Position numbers and translations under genes: made by a program
Notes under the pieces: generated by a model
Seen by the model: the letters and a program-made list of their open reading frames with translations, nothing else
Told to the model about the DNA's origin: nothing
Databases searched by the model: none
Part shown: positions 45,140 through 53,641 of the stretch, piece by piece
Layout of the letters: the number at the start of each line of letters is the position of its first letter
Position numbering within the stretch: position 1 is the first letter of the stretch
DNA from: DSOI01 sp041394885
Lineage (GTDB): Bacteria; Acidobacteriota; Terriglobia; Bryobacterales; Bryobacteraceae
Assembly: GCA_041394885.1 (NCBI GenBank)
Contig: JAWKHI010000044.1
Span: 3,371 to 67,370 of the forward strand
Reading direction: 5' to 3'
DNA: 64,000 nucleotides

Positions 45140-45158
45140 GTCTATGTACACTATACAC
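45131..45158. promoter_or_regulatory. Palindromic operator, probably for the adjacent GntR regulator
   Basis: GTGTACAGTGT (45131-45141), six bases, then ACACTATACAC (45148-45158): arms are reverse complements except for one base. It lies 14 bases before the GntR start codon and overlaps the promoter. YtrA-type GntR repressors typically bind such GTGTA-N-TACAC palindromes before their own operon. Confidence 0.8.
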
Positions 45159-45172
45159 TGAAGCGCGTCTAA

Positions 45173-45571
45173 ATGCCCGGACCCACCATACGCATCGATC
45201 CACGCGCGCAAGCGCCGGCCTACCGTCAGGTGGTGGACCAGATCCGGACGCTGATCGTGGAAGGCGCGCTGGGGCCGGGCGCGGAGTTGCCTTCGGTGCG
45301 GCGGCTGGCGACGGATCTGGGGGTCCACTTCAACACGGTGGCCGAGGCCTACCGGACGCTGGCGGAAGGCGGTTGGTTGGAGGTGTCGCACGGACGAGCG
45401 GCGAGAGTCCGTGAGCGTTCCTCCGCGCCCAAGTTGGAGAAACAAACGGAGCGGCGGTTCCGGGAGCGCCTGCGGCATCTGGTGGCGGAGATGCGGGCGG
45501 AAGGCTTCACGGCGGCGCAGATCGCGGACGAACTGGCCGCGGCGGCCTCGCACAGAGGAGGTTCTTTATGA
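45173..45571 (+). CDS. GntR-family transcriptional regulator, YtrA subfamily
   Basis: The 132-residue protein has an N-terminal winged helix-turn-helix (APAYRQVVDQIRTLIVEGAL, then LPSVRRLATDLGVHFNTVAE) and only a short C-terminal helical tail, the size and form of YtrA-type regulators that dimerise without a large ligand domain. It very likely represses its own operon through the palindrome just upstream. Its stop overlaps the start of the membrane-protein gene by 4 bases, as is common for YtrA regulators and the membrane proteins they control. Confidence 0.9.
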   Translation: MPGPTIRIDPRAQAPAYRQVVDQIRTLIVEGALGPGAELPSVRRLATDLGVHFNTVAEAYRTLAEGGWLEVSHGRAARVRERSSAPKLEKQTERRFRERLRHLVAEMRAEGFTAAQIADELAAAASHRGGSL

Positions 45572-46590
45572 AGGGTCCGGCGACGTTTTTGACGGGAATG
45601 TTGCTCGCATTAGGTGCGTTGTTTCACTGGCTGCCATTATGGCGGCGCGAGAATCAGTACTTCGGAGTAACGACGCCGGCAGGGTTCGAGCGAACCCCGG
45701 AGGGACGCCGGGCGTTGCGGCGTTTTCGCATCTGGCTCTGGCTGGGCACGGCCGTGGCGATCATGCTGACTGCCGCCGCGACGGAAGCAGGTTGGCGGCC
45801 GCTGGCGCCGGCAGGCACTCTGGTGCAGACGATCACCGTGATCGCGGCCTTCGCCGTTGTACACCGTCAACTCACGCCATACGCGATCGAACCACAGCCG
45901 CGGACTGCCTCTCTCGATCCGGATCGAGAAAGGCTGCCGGGCGGCCTCGCGGCCGCGATGATTCCAGTGGCAATCCTGGCGGCCGCGGCGATCTACGTGG
46001 CCACGCATTGGGAGTTGCTGCCAGACCGGATTCCGGTGCATTGGGGGCTGGACGGCCGGCCGAACGGTTGGGCGGACCGCACGCCGCGGGGAGTGGCGGG
46101 CCCGTTGGTGGTGGGGTTCATGCTGTGGGGCGTGATGCTGGGGTCGGCCATCGCGATCTTGAAAGGGTCGCCCCGACCGTCCGGTGAAAGCGCGGATTGG
46201 ACGCGACGGTTCCGCCGCGCCAACCTGCGGCTGCTGATGGCGCTGGTGTGGACGATGCCTCTGCTTTTCGCCGGAATCGCGGTGCGCCCGGTCTTCGAAG
46301 CGCAGTCGATAACGATCCCGGTTTGGCTAATCACGGTGGCGCCGCTGGTGGCGATCCTCGCCTACACGATCCCGATTATCCGGCTGAGCCGGGAGACAGG
46401 AAGCGGCGGGGACTCCACACCGGACCGCTGCTGGTACTGGGGCCAGTTCTATTACAACCGGGCGGACCCGGCGTTGATGGTGGAAAAGCGCTTCGGCGTG
46501 GGTTACACCTTGAACTTCGCCAACCCCGTATCGTGGCTGTTTTTGGCCATTCCGGTGGCGGTTGTGTTCGGCGTCCGTTGGCTTCGCTGA
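45568..46590 (+). CDS. DUF1648/SdpI-like multi-pass membrane protein
   Basis: The 340-residue inner-membrane protein has about six to seven hydrophobic segments. It carries the DUF1648 signature LPDRIPVHWGLDGRPNGWAD in the middle and a C-terminal stretch WYWGQFYYNRADPALMVEKR, as in DUF5808-type proteins. Related proteins include SdpI, an immunity and signalling protein for a toxic peptide, and envelope-stress proteins in YtrA-controlled operons. Cotranscription with a YtrA-type repressor suggests an envelope-stress or antibiotic-response role; this is inference. Confidence 0.85.
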   Translation: MKGPATFLTGMLLALGALFHWLPLWRRENQYFGVTTPAGFERTPEGRRALRRFRIWLWLGTAVAIMLTAAATEAGWRPLAPAGTLVQTITVIAAFAVVHRQLTPYAIEPQPRTASLDPDRERLPGGLAAAMIPVAILAAAAIYVATHWELLPDRIPVHWGLDGRPNGWADRTPRGVAGPLVVGFMLWGVMLGSAIAILKGSPRPSGESADWTRRFRRANLRLLMALVWTMPLLFAGIAVRPVFEAQSITIPVWLITVAPLVAILAYTIPIIRLSRETGSGGDSTPDRCWYWGQFYYNRADPALMVEKRFGVGYTLNFANPVSWLFLAIPVAVVFGVRWLR

Positions 46591-46597
46591 GGCTCGG

Positions 46598-49500
46598 CTA
46601 CCAAAGGAACTTGAGCCCGAACTGAACCTGCCGCGGTGCATTCCCCTGGCTGGTGATGACGCCGAAGGCGCCCGAGGTGACGCTCGTGTTCGGATTTCCG
46701 AACTGGACCCGGTTGGCGGCGTTGAAGAACTCCGCCCGAAACTGACTCAGGACGCGTTCGGTGACACGGAACTCCTTGAACAGCGAGAGATCCCAGTTGC
46801 GGACCATGTCTCCGCGCACGTCCGGCAGGTATCGCGCCAGGTTGCCGAAGGTGAACGGCGCCGGTTGGCTGTAGGCGGCGCGGTCAAAGTATGCGGTGAG
46901 ACGGTCCTGGACACGGCCCGTCTTGGCTCCGCTTCGGCCGTTGGAGTTGGGCTGGGTGCGGGCGGCAAACAGCCCTGAGGTGTTATTGGCAGACAGTGCC
47001 AGCGGAGTGCCGCTCTGGTAGGTGACGATGCCATTGAACTGCCAGCCTCCGAACAGCAGGTCAGCCAGGCGCGAGTTCCCGGTGTCGATGGTGCTTCCGC
47101 GGCCGATCGGGAGGGCGTACAGGGCGCTGAGGACGAAGCGATGGGCGATATCCTGGCCGGCGAGCGCGCGGCTGGCCTGAATGTCGTAGGTGTTCTGGTG
47201 GCTGTCGCCGGTGTCGATCAGTTTGGCCCACGTGTAGCTTCCCTCGAACTGGAACCCATGCGACAGACGGCGGCGGAAGGTGTTCTGCCAGGCGTGATAG
47301 ATCGAGTCCGATCCGGGGAAATAGAGCGGAACGACGCTGGTGAACTGCGGGTAGGGCCGCAGCAGCTGTCCGCGGGCGATGGTGGGCGAACGGTGAAAGC
47401 CGTTGTTGACGATGCCGAAGAAGGGGTTTTGCACGCTCTGATTCAGGGCAGATCCAAGCGCCAGATGGCGCGGGTCCAACTGATTGAAGTCCATACCGCC
47501 TTCGGAGCTGCTGCTGAGGTTGGTGCCGCGGTTCCCGACGTAGGCGGTTTCGAGGAGCACGCCGGCGAGCAGTTCCCGCTGGATGGTGACGTTCCACATC
47601 CGATTGAGAGGCGAAGGCGAATCCGGCCAGAAGGCCTGGAGGTTCGCACCCGCTTGCGTGAGCAGCCCGTCGGCGGCTCCGGGCACGGCGCGGAACCCCT
47701 CGGGATAGGGATTGCTGAGCCGGTTGAAGGGCGTGATGCCGTCGACGGTGGTGACCCACGGATACTCGACGCGGAACCCGAACGGGCCAACCGTGCCCTG
47801 CGCCGATTGGCGGGAGGGGCCGTAGAAGTGGCCGTAGGCGGCGCGGACCACAGTCTTGCTGTCCGGTGTATAGGCGAATCCGATGCGGGGGGACAGGTTG
47901 TTGAGGTCCCTGTTGAATTGGGTGCGCGGGTTCCCGCCCACCCCGACGAAGCGTACGCCGCCGCGCAGATCGGAGAAGCCGGGCACCTCAGCCGCCAGGG
48001 GCGAGGGCGCGGCCGCGTCGAACCAGTTCATACGGTCGTAGCGCTCCGTGCGCGGGAGATCCAATTCATAGCGGAGCCCGATGTTGAGGGTGAGCTTGGA
48101 GGTGATGCGCCAGTCATCCTGCAGGTAGAAGGCGTTGTACAGGCTCTGGGAGGCCACGTTTTTCCAGTTGCGGATGAGCACGTTTCCGCTGGTTCCGGTG
48201 CCGAGCAGCAGCGAGGCAAACCCGCTGCCCGCCGTGGCGCTGGCGCGATTGGGATTGGGCCCCTGCGTGAAGCCGGAGCTGAAGTTGAAGGTGCCGGCCG
48301 AACGCGCTTCCCAGACGTTGACTTTGATCAAACGCCCTTCCCAGCCAAGCTTCAGCGTGTGGTTGCCTTGCATCCGCGTGACGTTGGAGAGCAGGGTGAA
48401 GGTGTTAAGGGTGCTGTAGCGGTGGTCATTGCCGCCGAGGTTCACCATGCCGGCCGCGCCGAAGCGGGGGAACATCTGGCGGTCCACCACCGAGTCAATG
48501 GCGGCGGGAAGTCCGAGGCTGGAGGGTTGGAAGCCGAGCCCCTGGTTGTTGTAATCGAAGATCGAGCGGGAGACGCCGAACCGCGTGGTCCAGATCGTGG
48601 TGGGGCTCAGAGTGTGCGTATAGTCGATGGAAGCCGAGGGCTGACGCACGCCTTGAATCACGCGGCCCTCGCCGATGGTGAGGTCGGAGGGGAAGAAGGC
48701 GGGGGGAGCATTTTCGTTCTCGCGCCAGGAGAAGCGTCCGAACAGGCGCCGCGTGTCGCTGATGTTCTGGTCAATCCGCACGTCCACCTGATTCTGGTCA
48801 AAGGCGCGGGAGCCTGTGCTGAAAAAATTGTTCAGGCCCGTAATCGCGTTGGTAACGGTATTGGGCTGGGGATAGAAGCGAACGACGTTGCGGGCCACCG
48901 CGTCAATGCTGGTGGCGGGGATGATGTTACCGGGGAACGGATCCCGGACGAAGGCGCCATTGACGGCGCGCGTGGTGGAAGGATCGTACATCTGGATGAG
49001 CTGGCCGTTGGCGGCGCGCGTCTGGCTGAAGTTGCCAGTGCGCTGGAGAGCCGTGGGCACCGATGTGGTGGTGTTGGCCAGGCTGCGCTCGCGCAACCCT
49101 TCGAAGCTCGCGAGGAAGAAGGTGCGGTTGCGGACGATGGGTCCGTTCACCATCGCGCCGAACTGGTTGCGCTTGAAGCTGCCGAGCTCACGTCCGCGGC
49201 TGTTGTTGAAAAAGTCGTTGGCGTCAAGCTTTGAGTTGCGGAGAAACCAGAACAGGCTGCCATGCAGGTCGTTGGTGCCGGATTTGTAAACGACGTTGAC
49301 GATGCCGCCGTTGCTGCGTCCGAACTCGGCGGCGTAGTTGGCGCCCATCACCTTGAATTCGGCGATCGCCTCGACGGGAGGAAAGGTGGAGTTGCCTGAG
49401 AATCCATTGACGGTCGGGTGCGCGGTGCTCACGCCGTCCACCAGGATGTCTAGCATGGAGTTGCGCGCCCCATTGATCCCGTAGCCGGTGCCGTAGGTGG

Positions 49501-49990
49501 TGCTGACGCCGCCGGTGACACCCGGAGTCAGATATAGCAGGGAGAACACGTTGCGCGTGTTCAGCGGCAGGTTGGTGATCCGTTTGTTATCGACGACCTT
49601 ACCCAATTGCGAATCCAGCGTCTCGAGCAACGGTGCGTCGGCGGTAACTTCCACCGACTCGGAAACGCTGCCCACTTCCAGCCGCACGTCAAGCCGCGCC
49701 TGCTGCCCGATGGAGAGCATCACACCGCGGCGCACGAAGTGCTTGAAACCGGGGGCTCCGGCCTCGATCGTGTACTCGCCGCGCGGCAGCTCCGTCAGTG
49801 CGAAATTGCCGTCGGCGTTGCTGGTGGCCGTCACAGTCCGATTGGTGTCGACGTTGAGCGCCTTCACCGCAACGCCGGCGACGGCTCCGCCGCTCGGGTC
49901 GGTAATGGTACCGGCCACGCGTCCGGTGAACGATTGCGCGAACGCCATCCCGCATGCGCACACGACGAGCGCAACGACAGGTTTCCACAT
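46598..49990 (-). CDS. Oar-like TonB-dependent receptor 3
   Basis: The 1130-residue receptor has a signal peptide (MWKPVVALVVCACGMAFAQ), a carboxypeptidase-regulatory domain (VAGTITDPSGGAVAGVAV, then NADGNFALTELPRGEYTIEA), a plug (ITNLPLNTRNVFSLLYL, then GYGINGARNSMLDILVDG) and a long barrel ending QFGLKFLW. The ATG at 49990 has GGAGGGAT upstream and gives the better signal peptide than one at 50011. It faces the DUF1648 gene tail-to-tail, 7 bases apart. The ligand is unknown. Confidence 0.93.
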   Translation of the reverse strand: MWKPVVALVVCACGMAFAQSFTGRVAGTITDPSGGAVAGVAVKALNVDTNRTVTATSNADGNFALTELPRGEYTIEAGAPGFKHFVRRGVMLSIGQQARLDVRLEVGSVSESVEVTADAPLLETLDSQLGKVVDNKRITNLPLNTRNVFSLLYLTPGVTGGVSTTYGTGYGINGARNSMLDILVDGVSTAHPTVNGFSGNSTFPPVEAIAEFKVMGANYAAEFGRSNGGIVNVVYKSGTNDLHGSLFWFLRNSKLDANDFFNNSRGRELGSFKRNQFGAMVNGPIVRNRTFFLASFEGLRERSLANTTTSVPTALQRTGNFSQTRAANGQLIQMYDPSTTRAVNGAFVRDPFPGNIIPATSIDAVARNVVRFYPQPNTVTNAITGLNNFFSTGSRAFDQNQVDVRIDQNISDTRRLFGRFSWRENENAPPAFFPSDLTIGEGRVIQGVRQPSASIDYTHTLSPTTIWTTRFGVSRSIFDYNNQGLGFQPSSLGLPAAIDSVVDRQMFPRFGAAGMVNLGGNDHRYSTLNTFTLLSNVTRMQGNHTLKLGWEGRLIKVNVWEARSAGTFNFSSGFTQGPNPNRASATAGSGFASLLLGTGTSGNVLIRNWKNVASQSLYNAFYLQDDWRITSKLTLNIGLRYELDLPRTERYDRMNWFDAAAPSPLAAEVPGFSDLRGGVRFVGVGGNPRTQFNRDLNNLSPRIGFAYTPDSKTVVRAAYGHFYGPSRQSAQGTVGPFGFRVEYPWVTTVDGITPFNRLSNPYPEGFRAVPGAADGLLTQAGANLQAFWPDSPSPLNRMWNVTIQRELLAGVLLETAYVGNRGTNLSSSSEGGMDFNQLDPRHLALGSALNQSVQNPFFGIVNNGFHRSPTIARGQLLRPYPQFTSVVPLYFPGSDSIYHAWQNTFRRRLSHGFQFEGSYTWAKLIDTGDSHQNTYDIQASRALAGQDIAHRFVLSALYALPIGRGSTIDTGNSRLADLLFGGWQFNGIVTYQSGTPLALSANNTSGLFAARTQPNSNGRSGAKTGRVQDRLTAYFDRAAYSQPAPFTFGNLARYLPDVRGDMVRNWDLSLFKEFRVTERVLSQFRAEFFNAANRVQFGNPNTSVTSGAFGVITSQGNAPRQVQFGLKFLW

Positions 49991-50140
49991 AGAGGATCCC
50001 TCCAGAAACAAAGGTCAATGAAATAAGTAAAATAAACCGGCACCCGAAGAGTAACATCCGTCTGATTGCAATACGGTGAGCGATGGGTGAAGAGTGCATG
50101 TCCGGCGCGCGGGCCGCGGGTAGGACTATCATGGTTCGGC

Positions 50141-51037
50141 ATGAGACGCCTCACACTCCCGCTCACCAGACGCAGCTTCGCGGCGGCGGCCGCGGCGCCA
50201 TTGCTGCGGGCGGCCGGCGAACGAATCGTCGACTCGCACGTTCACGTCTGGAAGCGCGACCCACGGTTCCCGTGGGCGAAAGAGACCACACGCCCTCCCG
50301 AAGAAGACCGGTCCGCGGAAATGCTGCTGGATCTGATGAAAGCCAACGGCGTGGCGCGTACGGTGATCATTCAGGTGATCCACTACCGCTGGGACAACGC
50401 ATACCTGGCGGATGTGCTGAAGCGGTATCCGAAGATGTTCCACGGCGTGGCGCGGGTAAACCCGGAAGATCCCGCCGCGCCAGACCATCTTGCGAAGCTG
50501 GTGCAGGAGCAGCGGTTCCGCGGAGTGCGCCTGTCGCCCAACGCGTCGGCGGCCGGCGATTGGATCCGCGGTCCGCTAATGCCGCCGCTGTGGAAGCGCT
50601 GCGAGCAGTTGAAGGTGCCGATGACGCTGCTGGCGCCGGTGTCGCGGATGCCGGATGCGGCGAAGCTGATCGAACGGTACCCCGATCTCACGGTGGTCAT
50701 CGATCACATGGCCGATTCGCCGATCGACAAACCGGAAGAGCTCCAGAAGCTGCTCGCACTGGCGCGGTACCCGAAGGTGTTCGTGAAGCTGTCCCACGCA
50801 TGGAGCCTTTCCAAGCAGGAGTTCCCCTGGCGCGACACCTGGACGCAGATCAAGCGGCTGCGCGACGGGTTCGGCGCCGAGCGTCTGATGTGGGGCACGG
50901 ATTGGCCGGTGAGCCTTCGCCACGCCAGCTACGTGCAGGCGCTGCGTTTGTATCGGGATGTGTTGGACGTTTTCAATGCGGGCGAGAAGGCGTGGATCCT
51001 GGGGAAGACGGCGGAGCGCGTTTGGCCGTTTACGTAG
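50141..51037 (+). CDS. Exported amidohydrolase-2 family metal-dependent hydrolase
   Basis: The 298-residue protein has a twin-arginine-type signal (LTRRSFAAAAAAPLLRAA). An amidohydrolase-2 barrel follows: IVDSHVHVWKRD (HxH metal site, about 30-40), FRGVRLSPNA, VVIDHMADSP (metal His) and MWGTDWPVSLRH (catalytic Asp, about 252). Relatives hydrolyse lactones or decarboxylate aromatic acids; L-fucono- or rhamnono-lactonases are close in style. It is divergent from TonB receptor 3. Confidence 0.88.
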   Translation: MRRLTLPLTRRSFAAAAAAPLLRAAGERIVDSHVHVWKRDPRFPWAKETTRPPEEDRSAEMLLDLMKANGVARTVIIQVIHYRWDNAYLADVLKRYPKMFHGVARVNPEDPAAPDHLAKLVQEQRFRGVRLSPNASAAGDWIRGPLMPPLWKRCEQLKVPMTLLAPVSRMPDAAKLIERYPDLTVVIDHMADSPIDKPEELQKLLALARYPKVFVKLSHAWSLSKQEFPWRDTWTQIKRLRDGFGAERLMWGTDWPVSLRHASYVQALRLYRDVLDVFNAGEKAWILGKTAERVWPFT

Positions 51038-51065
51038 TGGCGCTCCGCCGCCGGAGATCGTGCAA

Positions 51066-52280
51066 CTATTGCAGGCGCTGGCGCAGTTCGGCGTCGACGG
51101 CGTCCATGAAGGCTTCGGTCGTCAGGTAGGGATGATCCGGGCGGATGAGGATGGCGAGATCCTTGGTCATGCGGCCGGATTCGACGACATCGACGCAGAC
51201 CTTTTCGAGGGTTTCGGCGAAGGCGGTGACGTCGGGTGTGGAGTCCATGCGTCCGCGGGCCTGGAGACCGCGCGTCCAGGCATAGATGGAAGCGATGGGA
51301 TTGGTGGAGGTGGGCTTGCCCTGCTGGTGCAGGCGGTAGTGCCGGGTGACGGTGCCATGGGCGGCTTCGGCTTCGATGGTGTTGCCGTCGGGTGACATGA
51401 GAACACTGGTCATCAGGCCCAGAGACCCGTAGCCTTGGGCGACGGTGTCGGACTGGACGTCGCCATCGTAGTTCTTGCAGGCCCACAGATAGCCGCCGCT
51501 CCATTTGAGATTGGCGGCCACCATGTCGTCGATCAGGCGGTGCTCATAGGTGAGCCCCTTGGCTTCGAACGCCGATTTGAACTCGCTGTCGAAGATCTCC
51601 TGAAAGAGGTTCTTGAAGCGTCCGTCGTAGACCTTGAGGATGGTGTTCTTGGTCGAGAGATAGACCGGATAGTCACGGCCCAGTGCGTAGTTGAAGCAGG
51701 CGCGGGCGAAGCCCGAGATGGAGCTATCGAGGTTGAACATGCCCATCGCGACACCGGGGCCGTTGGCTTTGATGATTTCGCGCTCGATCACCTCGCCGCC
51801 GCCTTCCGGAGTGAAGGAGATCTTGAGCGTTCCGGCGCCGGGGAATTGCAGATCCTGGGCACGGTACTGATCGCCGAAACCGTGGCGGGCCACCACGACG
51901 GGCGTGTTCCAATGCTGCACGAGGCGGGGAACGTTCTTGCAGACGATCGGCTCGCGGAAGATGGTGCCGTCGAGAATGTTGCGAATGGTGCCGTTGGGGC
52001 TGCGCCACATCTGCTTGAGCCCGAACTCCTTCACGCGCGCTTCGTCGGGGGTGATGGTTGCGCACTTGACGGCGACGCCGAATTGTTTGGTGGCGTTGGC
52101 GGAATCGATGGTGATCTGATCACCGGTCTCGTCGCGTTTCTGGACCGAGAGGTCGTAGTAGCGGAGATCGATGTCGAGGTAGGGAAGAATGAGACGCTCT
52201 CGAATCCATTGCCAGATGATCCGTGTCATCTCATCCCCGTCCATTTCGACGACGGGGTTCTTCACCTTGATTTTGGCCAT
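51066..52280 (-). CDS. icd: NADP-dependent isocitrate dehydrogenase
   Basis: The 404-residue enzyme is of the eukaryotic-like homodimeric NADP-IDH subfamily: MAKIKVKNPVVEMDGDEMTR at the start, DSANATKQFGVAVKCATITP, WRSPNGTIRNILDGTIFREP (isocitrate binding), NYDGDVQSDTVAQGYGSLG (metal Asp) and EAAHGTVTRHYR (NADP). It oxidises isocitrate to 2-oxoglutarate and CO2 in the TCA cycle and makes NADPH. The start at 52280 gives the canonical N-terminus; ATG 52313 would add 11 unusual residues. The downstream amidohydrolase is convergent. Confidence 0.96.
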   Translation of the reverse strand: MAKIKVKNPVVEMDGDEMTRIIWQWIRERLILPYLDIDLRYYDLSVQKRDETGDQITIDSANATKQFGVAVKCATITPDEARVKEFGLKQMWRSPNGTIRNILDGTIFREPIVCKNVPRLVQHWNTPVVVARHGFGDQYRAQDLQFPGAGTLKISFTPEGGGEVIEREIIKANGPGVAMGMFNLDSSISGFARACFNYALGRDYPVYLSTKNTILKVYDGRFKNLFQEIFDSEFKSAFEAKGLTYEHRLIDDMVAANLKWSGGYLWACKNYDGDVQSDTVAQGYGSLGLMTSVLMSPDGNTIEAEAAHGTVTRHYRLHQQGKPTSTNPIASIYAWTRGLQARGRMDSTPDVTAFAETLEKVCVDVVESGRMTKDLAILIRPDHPYLTTEAFMDAVDAELRQRLQ

Positions 52281-52355
52281 TTCTGTGGTTGTGCTCCTCG
52301 GAGAGATAAACACTCATTATGACTCAGGCGGAAGGGAGGGTTCAGGAGACCCTGG

Positions 52356-52565
52356 TCAAACGTCCGATTGCCGCCGCCCGGCCTGAGACCTCACCGCGAC
52401 CAGTTGCTGGGCCCCGTCCGCGGCGGCCTTGACCAAGGCTCCCATCTTGGGCTGGATCGGCACGATACCAGGCCGGATCCCGTGCGCTTCGAGCGCGGCC
52501 GACATGACGGGCCCAACCGAAGCTACTACCACGCGCCTGCGCAGCGCCTCGAGCTTGCCGTTTTT
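52356..52565 (-). pseudogene. hemD: Uroporphyrinogen-III synthase, C-terminal fragment
   Basis: The reading VVVASVGPVMSAALEAHG, then PIQPKMGALVKAAADGAQ matches the end of HemD-type enzymes, where a Ser/Gly-Pro turn and a PEHPKMGxLV-like motif are usual. Only about 60 residues remain and they are entered from an unrelated frame; no start exists. HemD makes uroporphyrinogen III, the siroheme and heme precursor. With the neighbouring SUMT remnant it points to a lost siroheme gene cluster. Confidence 0.7.
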
Positions 52566-52800
52566 GCGGAGCAACAGATGCCGCAGCCTATTTCGGTGTC
52601 GATGGGGCATCCGACCATGCAGGACGGTTCGACGCAGTGATTGCAGCCCATCGAGAGGTAGTGGCGCTGGGTGTGAGGGAAGTAGCCACCCTCGATCTCG
52701 CCAACGCGCCGCCAGTTGATGGAGGCAGGGTTGCCGCTCTGCTCGTTGCATGCGACCACACGGCGCGGCGCGATACAGCAACTCGCCGTCGAACAGCGGC
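52526..52800 (-). pseudogene. DmsB/NrfC-type 4Fe-4S ferredoxin subunit, fragment
   Basis: VACNEQSGNPASINWRRVGE, then LSMGCNHCVEPSCMVGCP is the CxxC...C...C core of ferredoxin subunits that partner molybdopterin oxidoreductases. The first cluster is damaged (only CIAPRRVV before VACNEQ) and after GCPIDTE the frame jumps directly to IGCGICC, so a middle block is deleted. The frame stops at 52526. It lies between SUMT and HemD remnants, as in nitrate/nitrite assimilation clusters. Confidence 0.75.
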
Positions 52801-53383
52801 AGGGCGGTCACGTGGCTACCTCGGACAGGGCCGGAGCGAAGGTGGGGGTACGGTGACAGACCACCTCCCCGATCACCATCACCGCCGGCGCTTGGACGGC
52901 GACGACCCGCGCGACCGCGGCGTGGATGCGTTCTCCACGATGGCGACCGGTTGCGACGCGGGCCTTCCGTGGGCGAGAGGCTACGGGCGATGAGATCGCG
53001 GAACTCGACGCCGATCAGGACCATCAGCGTGTCGATGGCAGCGTAATCGGACCAGTCCAGGGTGGACACGCTTTGACGGTGTCCGGCACCACCTCGACGT
53101 CAAAACCATGGAGAGTGAGAAATTCGACCTCCATGCCGCCGCGGCCGAACACCATCGGGTCGCCGGACTTGAGGCGGACATGCTCCTTCCCCGCGTCGAT
53201 CAGGGCGGCGCCGGGATTAGCTAAAGCGAGAATCTCGGGACTGACGAGGCGATCGTAGATGACGCAGCCAGCTTGGGCCAGGATGCGCAAAGCTTTCCGG
53301 GTGTGCATGTCGGGATCACCGGAACATGGGCCCACAAGATACACTTCCTGCCTAGGCTGAGGCGCTTCAGCTCCTTTGGACAA
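52800..53383 (-). pseudogene. Uroporphyrinogen-III C-methyltransferase (SUMT), degenerate
   Basis: From 53383 the frame reads EVYLVGPCSGDPDMHTRKAL, YDRLVSPEILALANPGAALI and VRLKSGDPMVFGRGG, the SUMT SAM-binding start. About 25 residues are missing between GAALIDAGK and VRLK. A larger block is then lost and the frame changes to AAIDTLMVLIGVEFRDLIAR, and changes again for VAIVENAS and for APAVMVIGEVV. All the pieces are in SUMT order, so one gene has decayed by deletions and frameshifts. SUMT makes precorrin-2 for siroheme and cobalamin. Confidence 0.85.
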
Positions 53384-53641
53384 AGATGTCAGCCTGGGGA
53401 AAAATAGACCCAGATTCCCAGAAACTTTTGCGAGGGAGGCTCAGCGGAGAGCCGGAAGGTGGGAGTTCAGACGAGGTCCCCAGAACGACGAGACACGAGC
53501 ACACTGTGTTCCTCGCCGGAAGACCTGTGCGCTTCGCTGGCGGCCAATTTCTCATACCCAGATTGAACTCTTTCGGGAAGATCAAAAATCGAGCCGGCGT
53601 TAGAGATAACTTTTGGGGAGGCGATTCGTTTTGCCGGTCGG
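53384..53641. other. Gap of about 260 bases without a supported gene
   Basis: Between the SUMT remnant and the selenoprotein I see no open frame with a family match, no clear promoter and no tRNA-like fold. Composition is more A/T-rich than nearby genes. Confidence 0.5.

Noticed and set aside
47141..49234. 697-codon open frame on the plus strand
   Set aside because: Antisense shadow of TonB receptor 3; no recognisable motifs.
53384..53641. tRNA-Sec (selC) near the selenoprotein
   Set aside because: I looked for a long-armed tRNA fold with a UCA anticodon in the gap and found none.
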